This document shows positions 26,901 to 37,200 of a stretch of DNA of 45,263 bases, one piece after another. Below the pieces are notes generated by a model. That model was not told where the DNA came from. It did no database searches and worked only from the letters and a program-made list of their open reading frames with translations. Position 1 is the stretch's first letter; each line of letters opens with the position of its first letter. The DNA comes from Clostridia bacterium (GTDB taxonomy: Bacteria; Bacillota; Clostridia; Christensenellales; UBA1242). The stretch covers positions 325,264 to 370,526 of the forward strand of contig JAFVEA010000009.1 of assembly GCA_017478185.1 (NCBI GenBank), given 5' to 3'. The translations under genes and the position numbers were made by a program.

Positions 26901-28262
26901 GTTGTTGGTGAAGATGTGGCTGGAGCTACTTCAAACAACTTTAGCAGCAGAAAAGGTATTATCAAAAACTTAACATTAGAAGTTGATTCTTTTGAATATT
27001 CACAAAATTATAATCATATTTCGTTCTTATGTGAAGAATCTTTGGGTGGCTGGTTTGTTAACTGTAAGTTAGAAATGTCTGAAAGCCTTAGAAATAGCGG
27101 TGGAATAAACTTGGAGTTAACAGCCATAACAAGTGTTTATTATGGTGGAATGGTTGGGGTGCTCCAAACCTCAATTGGTGCTGCTCAAAAAGAGATTCGT
27201 CTTGACGGAACAACTATTTATCCACGTGCTTCAACAGAAAATGGAATTTCATTTTCATCAGTTGCTAGTCCTATTGGATATTATTATATAAATGACGGAG
27301 AATTTGTTGAAATAACAAACACAAATTATAATAGTGAATCACATTATCTCACGGTGAACCTAAAACTAGACAATTCTTATCTAAATAGAAATGCTTGCCT
27401 AGTTGGATGTTCATCAAACTTAGATGTTAAATTGTTGGGAGCAAACAGCAATTTAAGTTGTGTGACAATGATTGGTGGACTTGTTTATCGAAACCTTGGT
27501 GGAAGATTGCTTAATTGTAAAAACTTGGGAGATTTGTCTGCTGTTCAAGTTGGTGGAATTTGTTGTGAAAGCACGTCATACATAGCTTATAGCTATAATG
27601 GCTCAAGCTGGAGTAATCCAGAACAAATTTCAAGTGTGTTTAATGGTTGTGAAAACAGAGGAACTCTTTCATCTTATGCTTTAAACAACACATCACAAAA
27701 CTCATCAAAATCTGGTGGAATTTTGGCTTGGACAAACAATGCTTATGTTGTTAACTGTATAAATTATGGAAATATGCATTCAGCAACACAAGATTTAGCA
27801 GCAAGTTCTACTGTGGGTGGAGTTGTTGGAGTTAACTCCAATGGAACGCTTCACATAATAAACTGTATGTTTGTTGGTGAATTTACAAAAGAAGATAACA
27901 TAACATCATCTTTTTATGGTATTTTGGCAAATAGCACGGGAACATTGAGTGTTTATGATTGTTATTATTATGATTGCTATGAGGATGCTGGCTTTAGTGT
28001 TGGTGGAGTTTATGGTGTGAACTTAACTTGTGCTAAAACTGAAGATGAGTTAAAAGCTGGAAACCTCAATTTCTTGAGTTTTGGAACAATAAGTGGAGAT
28101 TATTTAACAATAAACCCAACAGTAAATTATATATTTAATGGACAAACATACACAATAACCACATCACTTTTGTATAATGCTTTTGTAAAACAAATAAATC
28201 TTATTTATCAAAACAACGGAGATTATCCAATTTTAAAAACTTATATAATTTCAAATATATAA
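20964..28262 (+). CDS. Giant modular surface lipoprotein, 2432 residues
   Basis: A predicted exported lipoprotein. The signal peptide ends in the lipobox L21-A-A-C24, so C24 should be lipidated and anchored in the membrane. Residues of about 30-115 resemble a bacterial Ig-like (Big_2) domain (KKLSYKIASGEEYVSVDDNG). About 17 fibronectin-III-like modules of 90-110 residues follow (about 123-1870). Each starts near a K-L-x-x-P linker and has a core like DGxVxWxxVxxAxxYxVxV. From about 1875 to the end is a GLUG/beta-helix-type region: GGNGSISNPFIIK, then EEDIDLSQ and FSGGIDGNGHTIKNY, then repeated GG(I/V)-x-N-C strands. There is no LPXTG, SLH or other C-terminal anchor. Only 24 bases separate it from the next giant gene, so the two are probably co-transcribed. 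It may serve as adhesin or scaffold, but the ligand is unknown. Confidence 0.9.
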   Translation: MGKIRYAIFSVIFCFFMMPILAACGETGVHLNSISSEKVSYSVVQGSEVKLEINFSPKEATNKKLSYKIASGEEYVSVDDNGVVKALVVEDKSEHDAKIVVIPDYNSNMKIVCRVKILGEKIKLDAPNGLTYSVKDRALVWNKVEYISRDETDGVELINYNPCYTLKIAEGENASLEDATLYEVDRNLEYPITKAGTYSAFIKSTSDEESTFASSDYSERYVFTILDAPNDVLIEDNEIRTEIKSVENFEVAEDNYELNIVGHDELKASFEKSTKVIDSKNYVCWTIPNKENSLNVGEYEFQIIFKGDGQRFFDSSYSQKHKFVQLDKLTSLTLAGDVVSWDKNNMASSYTVLVEAKGQVQTINLRGQKVYGYDSEGSPTTTSEPVDFANFETHRGYYYNNNGVFVKITESTYNEENDTLVLGEDNSEESFSYVCEENEFTLPAEVTKYAKYTVKVRANGNGHEILNGLYNEVESVKLGAVKSLSASTDGAYVRLEWEKIPLASVYEIYLNGEKFTQTSANYYSFRDDYQFTDNDITFKDGNNEIYIVAACNNTSYSNSNPSNVLMFEKLENPSLSTLNGNIAWESVSNATGYDITICTKNEEDEKVILANQSVDSEITTYSLRDDWASGEYFVSVRAKGDNLFIRSADEPESVSFTKQGAPQNLSLDKDGVLSWQAGANGSAYSEYEITLHNTNKVSTQDDIVFLASSASQSSPVSNYLPKEGFGEYSCYVRAVNNDSSSKFLNSNKSETAWFYRFETPTKNSNSDLNLRILNGGFVWDSVSTKNSQMDALIEGKFVYSLQVGNNPEIDVSDCVYVPKEEDCNSGLNLVKISVKTNSEENYINYNGHKMFLLSSNQSDVYRFEKLITPNTPRLVNGEVVGERVSGASDYALVLTKDAVGTSSEPQEYKITANESSWSKLVAELVPEEASGGRYSIKVRALGGDQYINSNFTTGELNLCKLSVPENVKLDDQRRVISWDRVIEDGLEVSEYAIKYRKLVSGGSAGPWMIERVTANFWDATNLDAGKYQFAVKSVAGRLESYEILPSAFQDVPTSVVKLNEVNYSSIKVLDDQLNKTYNTITWDAIKDENGNAYTDGAINYVVSISNRFSTGNNFIREEITDTNEFKFPDTYNGEHYAITIQAIKSGALPSSVPANEFYVNRLKMPTNLNIFEDSYKFGWSEVTYNYNGETKTAIYDLVDTFTDPSGEASTSTREENNGVSLLDNTDYRAGKHEIGIMAKIRGTDLSQEQGAVTISSATTAKYTFTKLEAPQIWVNNGEIVWYNKNSVNYGYSLNFTPTAGQPINITQSAGDYHYDMSDERFSSGLVQYDVSITALGSYSNSHVNGIYVPSDNSSLDNPVKKLTSPQFKVEDGVVKWDAIENARDYEVEIVSEDSLNEIQTTSSCVMPQSLIRGKTNEIKFTLKTYASNLSSDIYYINSNKSQVFKVNKWARPTGVCVIDGEIDWARIDAGDEYGSRGEVKFTGYSVKYGDSNEEILAGREDSFVLSELVDSKQTLNVSVCIKGATGSYEGIWINSDYSDPMTVSIMGVPRMYVKDGYLSWDENSSDTTSYDDYELLVNGSLRIELSSDESYFRRTLLTMDELSNEEEIQSVKIRHKGTERSSGDGMIYYVNSRYSNVVNNIRKLSQINAMRVDENGNLAWQQNSGQDSSEAINYATILFNGDEADKSTTRYNYNSATGASTFDLSFMQIEMSNSYENVRVIYWTNGTASVTDEEDLESSEQKLLRSESNEIVVTRFKEVDDFRMSADGLKIEWDYRQIQVNAKANDKFIISYKFAPKNDPSNFGDLQTFEIVVDNSMKSSINSTTTASIPLWDLGNYQFSIQTYSTASNVIKSASKTMTYVVAGENFVRFDKFYGGNGSISNPFIIKSITQNGFYSKDISATEQFNFVKKLSDKYFVLEEDIDLSQNSVSESSASNYWVNPIESYGFGNGFSGGIDGNGHTIKNYRVFRGADSAALFNYVVGEDVAGATSNNFSSRKGIIKNLTLEVDSFEYSQNYNHISFLCEESLGGWFVNCKLEMSESLRNSGGINLELTAITSVYYGGMVGVLQTSIGAAQKEIRLDGTTIYPRASTENGISFSSVASPIGYYYINDGEFVEITNTNYNSESHYLTVNLKLDNSYLNRNACLVGCSSNLDVKLLGANSNLSCVTMIGGLVYRNLGGRLLNCKNLGDLSAVQVGGICCESTSYIAYSYNGSSWSNPEQISSVFNGCENRGTLSSYALNNTSQNSSKSGGILAWTNNAYVVNCINYGNMHSATQDLAASSTVGGVVGVNSNGTLHIINCMFVGEFTKEDNITSSFYGILANSTGTLSVYDCYYYDCYEDAGFSVGGVYGVNLTCAKTEDELKAGNLNFLSFGTISGDYLTINPTVNYIFNGQTYTITTSLLYNAFVKQINLIYQNNGDYPILKTYIISNI
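22149..22187 (+). repeat. 13-residue aromatic motif, lipoprotein copy 1
   Basis: Encodes GYYYNNNGVFVKI within a fibronectin-like module whose spacing it lengthens. It matches the consensus [GV]-Y-Y-[YLK]-x3-[GDN]-x-[FY]-[VI]-x-I found in both giant proteins. Confidence 0.7.
27276..27314 (+). repeat. 13-residue aromatic motif, lipoprotein copy 2
   Basis: Encodes GYYYINDGEFVEI inside the beta-helix-type region, a different domain context from copy 1. This indicates that the motif moves independently of the surrounding fold. Confidence 0.7.
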
Positions 28263-28286
28263 AAATTATAAAATAAAGGTGTTATT

Positions 28287-31200
28287 ATGTCTGAGAAAAA
28301 TAATAATAAAGATACTTTATCGAATAAAAATTTAAAGGTTAAATCAAACAAGAAACCAATAAATCAGCTGATAATAATTATATCAACTGTTGTTTCTGTT
28401 TTGATTTTGTTTGCACTTTTGGTGTTTGTGTTTAACACCAACAAACAAAAAGTTATGGCAAATCCTTTAAATGTTCCAGAAAATGTTAGGATTGAAAGTG
28501 CGGATAACAACTATTATCTGTGTTTTAATGGCGTTGACGATGCTGATTATTATGCTGTTTATATGTTTGAAGGAACAAATGAAGCTGATAAAGCGATAGA
28601 AGATAATTTTAAAGATTCTTATCCAATGGCCATGGTTTATGGCAATAGGTTTGAAGTGACAAATTATATGAATGACATAGGAGAATATTATTTTTCAGTT
28701 CAGGCAATATATGAAAAAGATGAAAATTTTAACTCACTTTTAACAAATCCTTATAAAGCAAATATAACAAAAACCGAAAAATTAAACTCACCAAGTTTTA
28801 ATCAAATTGAGTTTGTTGGTGACATTTTGAGGTGTCGCTGGACAAGTGTTTTGAATGCGGTTAAATATGGGGTTAAATACAAACTGGATATTATTTATGA
28901 CAAAACAGAAGAGTCAATTTTAGATGAGCCTTTTGTGGTGACGGGGAATTATTATGATTTTTCAAGTGAAATAACAAGCAGAATGAATGAGCTTTATGAT
29001 TGTGAATTCACAATAAGCTTAGAAGCTTTTAGTGACAATCCTTATATTGACTCTAGCGATGCTGTAAAAGATAAAATAATAACACAAAAAGAAATTCAAA
29101 AACCAAGCATTTTAAATCTTGATAAAAACAACAACACTTACACTCTTTCTTGGAATGCTTTGGATTATGCAGACGGCTATAAAATTTATTTAAACGATGA
29201 ACAAATTGGCATAAGTGAAGGGCAAAACAGAACCACTTATTCGTTTGATGTTTCTGATTTAGGGAATTTTTATGTTTATGTTCAAGCGTATAGCAACAAA
29301 GAAAACATAAAAGATTCAGAATTTAGTGATTATAGTGAGTTCACAAGAACAGGCAAAACGCCAGAAATTTCAAATCTTTCAAGTGCTAGGGTTAACAATC
29401 AAATAAAAATTAGCTGGGAAGCATCTCGAGCACCAACAGAATATTATATCTTTTTGCAAAGGCAGATTTCTGAAAGTTTTGTAGATAGCAACGGAAATGG
29501 TTTTTATGATGATGAAGAATATTTTGATGACCTAAATGGTAATGGCGATTATGACCAAAAAGCTTATGTTGACATAAGAACGCCTTATTATGAAAAAATA
29601 TTAAATGAAAATAGTTTTGAATTTGACTTTGGAATGGACGGTTATAAAATATATCGCTACAAAATAGGTATTCAGGCAAAAAGCTTGACCGATTATTATG
29701 ATGAAAGTGATATAAGCTATATTATTGTTGACATATCAAACACAAAGCTTGCCACTCCAACACTTTGGTTTAACAGTCAGGGCAACAACTTAATTTATGG
29801 GCCAAATGATGCCACAAATGTTGGACCTACATATGAAAACGGAATTCCAGTTCATTATTATGCTCCACAAAAAACAGATAACAATGGGTTTGAAATAACA
29901 ATTTATAGTGGAACTGAGGCAAAAAGCTCAAATTTTGTTAAGAAAATTAACATAACAAAAGAAAGTGCAGAACTTCTTAAATATAGTTATGACTTAAATG
30001 AGTTCTTAAGCGAATATGGTGCGGGCAAATATTTTGTAACAATTAAAGCTTTGGGCGGACATTTGATTTTTAATGATTCAGACACAGCTTCAGTTTTGGT
30101 TGATTATACAATAACTTTAAAAAATCCAAAGAATGTTAGAATAACAAAATCAACACAAATTGAGTTTGACGATATTTCAAGTTGCGTTGGTTATTATTAT
30201 AGAAAATCAAACAGTTATATCGAGATTATTGGAGTTAGTGACAACAACTTTATATTGAGTGATGACACTCAAGTTGAAGCTTTAAAAGTTGACGGCAAAT
30301 ATGTTGTGTTTGATGAAGTTGGCTCATCAACAGTTTTGAGTAAAAACAACCCAATATTGTCTTGGAGTGAAGTTTTGAACGCAACAAAATATTATGTTTA
30401 CATAAATGGAAACAGTTCAGCTGAGGTTGTTGTGAACTATGATGCGGAAACTGATAAATTCACAGTTTCAAGTGGATATACCCTTGAAGTTAAAGACGGC
30501 ACATTTGTTTTGTCAGGGCTTGATAATTACTTTAAAACAAAAGAGCCGGGCAGATATCAAATAACAATAAAAGCGGCAAACGGTGACCCTCAATATAATG
30601 ACAGTGATTTATCTGAACCAGCTAATTACACTTTGATAAAGTCAGTTCAAAAACCAAGCTTAGAGCATTCATATCAAAATAAATTAGAAAAATCAAATGA
30701 TTATTATGTTTATTGGAATTATGAAGATAGTTCAAAGAATGCTCTTTTTGCTGAAGGACAAACTTTTGATGTTGTTGTTAATGGGGTTAAAGTTTTGAGC
30801 TCAACAACTCCAGAGGTTGTTAGTGAAGAAGGAAAGCAATACTATAGATGTGAGCTAAGTGAGTTTGTTCTTCCCGGGCAAAATAGCATTAAAATAATAG
30901 CAAATGCCATAAATGGATATATTTCATCTCAAAGCGACACAAAAGTTTTTGAAGGTGATGAGGCTTACACTTATTTTGTTGAAACAGCTTACAAAAACAA
31001 AGATATGTTTGTTAGCGGTAAAAAAGACTTAAACAAAAAAGTTTCTTACACTCTAACTTTTGATAATGAAAAATATGCAAACTTGTTTAACTTTACATTC
31101 TATAAGATGTTAAAGTTTGATAAAATCGATGATTTAAATGATTGTTTAAATAATAATAGTGAAGTTTATTACTTAAATAATAGTGGTGAATTTGTTTTAA

Positions 31201-34200
31201 TAGAAGATGCAAACAGCCTTTCAACAATTAATGGTGTTTATCAAGTTTATAAGCCACAAACAATTCAAGAAAATGTTTATGCTGGAACCAGTGTTTTAAA
31301 ACGAACAACAAAAACCATTGAAGAAGCTGACAATTATATTAGCTTTAACTCAACAACAAAAGTGGCATTTGATGTTTCGTTTGATGGAACACAAGACCTT
31401 AAAAACTCAATGCTTTTGGGCAGAGAAAGTTATATTATTGGATATTCTGGCTCATTTGATTTTGTTGATTTATATCACTTAGAAAATGTTTATAAATTTG
31501 ACTATAATGAAAGCACAAAAATGCTCACATTTTCATACAAAACTTCAGAGCTAGAAAATGTTAATTATTTCTCAGTTTTTTATAAAGATGATTATCACTA
31601 TGTTGATATAACAAATTTTAGAAGTTATGAGGTTGCTGATGAGGGTGAAACCATTGCTGGCGTAAGCTATTCTAAATTTGCTTTAAAACTAAAGTTGCCA
31701 GAGGTTGGAAACTTTAAATTGGCAGTTGTTCCAATAAGTTTGAAGGCAATTTCTCCAGAATATATGTGGCAGGGGCCATATCGTTTTTATGAAACACTAG
31801 AAAAAACAAATGTTTCAATAGGTTTAGAAAATGAAAACATAATTGCAAGTTGGGATGAAGTTTTGGGGGCATCTGTTTATAGCTCAGAAAATCCAATTCC
31901 AGCCTACACAGTTAGTGTTTCATTTGGTGAAGAAACACACTTAATACAGCTTGATGTAAATTATTTAAACATAACATCCAGCTTTAGAAATAAGCTTTAT
32001 GAAAAACAAACCATAAAAGTTAAAGTTATGGCAAATGCTTATCACTTTGAAGAGGTTAACAAGGAAGTGACCAACATAGAGTTTTCAAGTCGTGAAGAAT
32101 ATTATGGCTATTACAAACTTGTTGATGACAGCTATGTTTTGATAACAGAAGACAATTTTTCAACTCTTTCAATAACAGTTGGAGATGATGATAACATTTT
32201 CTTTGCGTATTACAAGCAATCAGAGTGGAGTGATGAACAAACTTATGAATATTTGCCAACTCTTTCACAGCCAATTATCTCACTTAATGGAGATGAATTA
32301 ATTGTTAAAAAAGTTGATTATTTCAACAAAGATTTAGATTATGAATTTTATTATTACGCTGACGGCAGTGAGGATGAAATTTTGTTCTACACAAAATCTC
32401 ACACAGAAGATGCTAATGAAAGAGAATTTGTTGTTGATTTAAATGAATATTTAAAAACAGCTCAAAGTTTAGGGGCTGGAAAATATTATATTTATGCTAT
32501 TTCTTCTCACGAAGAGTGGGGTATAAAATCGCAAAAAAGTGAAATTTTAAGCTATGAAATACATGAACAACTTTTGGATTTAAGTTTTGTCACTGATGAA
32601 AATAATGAACATTTAAGTTATTGCGAGCAAAACGGATTTAACATTGTTTTTGTTGATAACAACGATTTTTCAAAATCAAAAGCTTATGAAATTTGGTTTA
32701 GTTATAATGATGGCTTAACTGAAAATGAAGTATTGCACCTTTTTGTGGTTAGAGAAGAGGGCGCTTACAAGTTAAAAGTTGGAAACAATTTTGATGGCAG
32801 TGTTGAGGCAAATGATAGCACATATAAAATTTTGGTTGATAAAAACACCATAAAGATTAATTATTTTGATGAAAATAATGAAATTTTTACAATTGGAGCA
32901 TCATATAATGCTTACATAAAAATTGTTCCAATAAATGAATATTATACAGCAAAAAACTCAACAAGAGCTTTTATAAAATGTTATGCTGGAGCGTTTGCTA
33001 AGCCAATCGTTTATATTGATGAAGAAAACAAAACTTGGGCAAGCGCCCAGAATTCTCAAAACATAAAAATTCTTGTTGACAAAACGCAAGCAGATAATTT
33101 AAACTTAAATATAAAAATAAATGTTAAAAACTTACTCAATTTTAGTGAGCAAGAGTTTTCGTTATACCTAACAAAAGTCAGTGGCAGTTATTATTATTTT
33201 GAAACACAAAGTGATTTAGGATTGTTTGATGATTGTGGAGCATATCAAATTGGTGTTAAGTATAAAAAAGGAACAAATTATTTAGAAAGTGAATATTCTT
33301 ATGTTTATGTTTACAGCAACAAACAAGGTGAGGGCATAAGTGATGCTTCTTTAGAGAGTTCTTTTGAAGCGCAAACGCCATTAAAACTAATCTTTTCAGT
33401 AAATAACAGCGCTTTAGAAAATTCTTTTGATAACACAAAATTAAATTATTTCAAAGCTATATTAACTCCAGTTAATGACAGGGGAGAAAAATGTGATTTA
33501 GAGGGCAACGAAACAGAAGAAGATTATTCAACAATTTGCTATTTAACAGAAGACGAAACTTCAAGAATAATCAACAGAGATGGTGAGTTTAAAAATGAAA
33601 AGTTTTTAAATTCAAAACAAAACTTGGGTTCAACAACAAAATTTGAATATTATATTCCAATAAACTATATTTATGGATTTGAAAAGAATGAAAGTGGAAA
33701 TGCTTATTGGTCTCAACTAAACTTCAACTATAATATTGAAATTTCTGTCGTATATACTGAAGCTACAAACCTTGACTTTAAGATTAATGATGTTTCAAAA
33801 GTTTATAGTGTTGTTGGCACTGAGTTTGTGGGGAATATGACCAATTATTTGGGTTATTATTATGATTATAATGGTGAATTTATAAAAATAACAACCCAAA
33901 ATTACAACAAATTCACACACATATTAACAATTGGTGAAGATGAAATCAATTTAACTGAGCAAAGTGTTTACACATTATCTGAGCAAGTTGTATATCCTAA
34001 TTTATTGGAAGAATATTTGGGTTATTATTATAAAAATGATGATGAATTCATAAAAATTGGGGCAATAGAAGAAGTTTTTGATGCAGAAAATGTTGTTGGT
34101 GCAAAAATTTATGATTCAAACAACAATTTTATAGCTCAAATAAAGATTTTAAATCAGCAAGATAGCATCATTGTTCCAGATGAATATAAGTCACATTTGT

Positions 34201-37200
34201 TTGTTCTAGAGTCGGATAGTGCTTTGCTATCACTTTCAACATCATCAAAAACTTTGGGGCTTGGTTATGTTAACATAACGGATGAAGGCAGTGTTTATTG
34301 GACAAGTGAAAACAACACAACCTATTATTATATGTATTATGTTTGGAACACTTCTGATAATAAATTCTACTTGTTTGGCAAAGAATTAAAAACTGAAATT
34401 TCAAATGTTTCGTTAACTCCAGTGGTTTCAGGCAATACAATAAAACTTGGAGTTGATTTATCTAATGCAAAAGTTAATATTGATGGAGAAAAAAATCTTT
34501 TAACTTATAATAGTTATGAAAAATGGCTTAGTGTTAGAACAAACAGTTTTGACATACAAGATTATAACAAAGATAATGTTTATGGTGTTTTGATATATGC
34601 ACAAAAACAAGGTTTAAATCCTTCAGAAGTTTTGCATCAAAATTTTGTGCCAAAATATAGTCAACAAATCTCAAACATAGATTTAGTTGCAGGCAAAAAT
34701 GGGGCAGAATATGCTCACAACTTAACTTGGGAAATTTATAAAACTCCATTTGCTAGTGTGCAGCATCAAGGGTTTTATAACGAAGGTTCAGTGAGTGTTA
34801 CTAAAACAAACCCAGTGAGTGTTGTTGGGAATTATTCACCAACAACAGAAAGTTTGTGGATTAATCTTGTTGGCGGTGTGTTGTATCAAGCTAGCATAAC
34901 AACAAGAAATGTTTTGGTTAACATAAATGGCAAAGATTATGAACTATTAAATTCAAAAAGTGTAACAAAAACATTAAAAGCTCCTATAATTGTTAATGAA
35001 GAAGTTTATGTTAAATTTAATTCCAGCCTCATAAATGGCACTGAACCACAATATGTGTTAAAGTGGATAAAGGTTGATAACGCAAAAACTTATAGAGTTG
35101 CAATAATAGAAGAAAAGACAGAAAGTGCTCAAAGTTTGCTTTCTAATGCTTTAATTTCTTTTGATGTTTTGGCTGAAGATGAAAGTTTAACTCTAAATAA
35201 TAATGTTTATAGCTTGGATATAACACAAAAAATTAGAGAAGCTGGGTTAAACAATTCTAACACATATTATGTTGGTGTTTATGTTTTGAATGAAGATGAT
35301 TTGTTCTCATCTGAAAAATTGGTTACAACTGGAGAAACACAAACTATAAACAGTGAAAACTTCACAGCTTCTTATGTGGCATTGTCACTTTACACAAAAG
35401 CAGAAGCGGTAACAGACCTTTCAGGCAATTTTAGCAAAGAAACTGAAAAAACCATATCTTTTAAAAGCACAGAAACAGAAGATTGTTACTTTAAAGTTGT
35501 TATAAAAGACGGAAAAACAAATGCTGCAAACACCATTGTAACAAAATATTGCTATGTTTACACAGACACGGTGTTATCTGGTGAGAGTGTGTTTGTTGAT
35601 GAAAATGAATTTATAACACTTGAAGTTGAAGAAATGGAAGGAAAAAATGCGGGAGATTATTATGTTTATGTTACGGCAGTTCCTTACAAGAATTCAAAAA
35701 TAATAAGTGATGAAAGCACATTAGAAATCAAAAACTCCAGAAAGCTTGAAATAAAAACAGCAAATTATTTGGAAATTTTGCTTGACAAATTTATAACAGG
35801 GCAAGAAAATGGCGAACCAATATATTCTGACGATAATAGCGCAATAAATTATTTGAGAAACAACTTGTTTAACATAAAAAGTCTTAAAACAGGAGTTTTA
35901 ACAGAAAGTGGTGAGTTTGTTGAAGAGAATTATTTAACAAATTGGATTTCAAACTTAAGTGGAGAAAATGGCTTAATCACAGCAACAATAGATCTAACAT
36001 TCAAAAAATTTAATGGCACAGAGTATGAAACCATTAAAATTAACAAAAAAGATACAAACACAATTGAAGAGCTTATAGAGCTATCAAACAAAAATGACGG
36101 GATTTTTGTTATAAACGGAAAATATCAAATTTACGCAACAACAAAGATTTTTAATGACACTTATGGTTATTATATCCAAAGTGATGAAACTCTTGTTTTG
36201 GAGCAAGATGTTTATAACAGGCACACAGTTGAGCAAAACAGAATAACTCCAACAATAGTTAACAACAACTTAACTGATTTAACATTATCTTTGGGTATTT
36301 ATGATAGTGGTGCATCATACAAAATTTATTGTTTTGATGAAAGTGAAAACTTAGTTTTTAAAAGTGAAACTTTAGAAACAACAGAATTAAATCAAACAAT
36401 ATCAATTTATGACCTATTTATGACAAATGCTCAAAGTGGCAATATAACTTATGGAAAGTATATTTTCAAAGTTAAAAGATTTGCAACAGAAGCTGACATT
36501 TCTAACTTTAAACTTAACAGTGATTTAACTGAAACCAATGGCGTGGAATTTGATTTCTATTTGGTTCCAGACTTTTCTAGTGAAGTTATAATAGAAGCGG
36601 ATATTGATGATTATGTTGTGTCTCAAGCGTTAAACATAGATTTAGTTTCTCCATACATAAACTCAACACTTGTTTATGAAGTTTGCGAAGAATCCAGGAA
36701 AAATGGCGTTTCAAGTTCAGCCGAAACAAGCAGAAACATCAAAGCAAAATACACCGCTTATGTTAATGTAACTCTTGAAAAAGTTGGTGGCGTTTGGACT
36801 CATAAATATGTTATTGACTCAGCAAAATCAAGTGATATGTTTAGCGTAATAAACAATAAACTTGTGTTTGATTTAGAAAAATTTGTTTATGCAACTGATG
36901 AAATTGTTGGAGAATATACTTTTGTTTCATCTCTTGTTGGTTTATATAAGCAAAACACAGAAGAAAATGTTTCTATTGCTGGAGAAAGTTTTGAGGCAAA
37001 AAATAGTATTACATCTTTTGTTTACACAGATGTTTATGCAACAAAGCTTGATAGATATGATGTTTTAAACAGTGAACAAACACCTCTCACAACAATAGAG
37101 TTTGGAAAATGTGATGATTTATATATTTATAACATAAGTTTAAACACAAATGAATCAAGTGAAAATTATGGAGTTCTTTCTTGGAACTTTAGAGATAACA

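Noticed and set aside
22149..34058. Choline-binding repeats as explanation of the YYY motif
   Set aside because: Choline-binding repeats have a GWYYL-type core with regular 20-residue tandem spacing. The copies here lack the tryptophan and are widely spaced.
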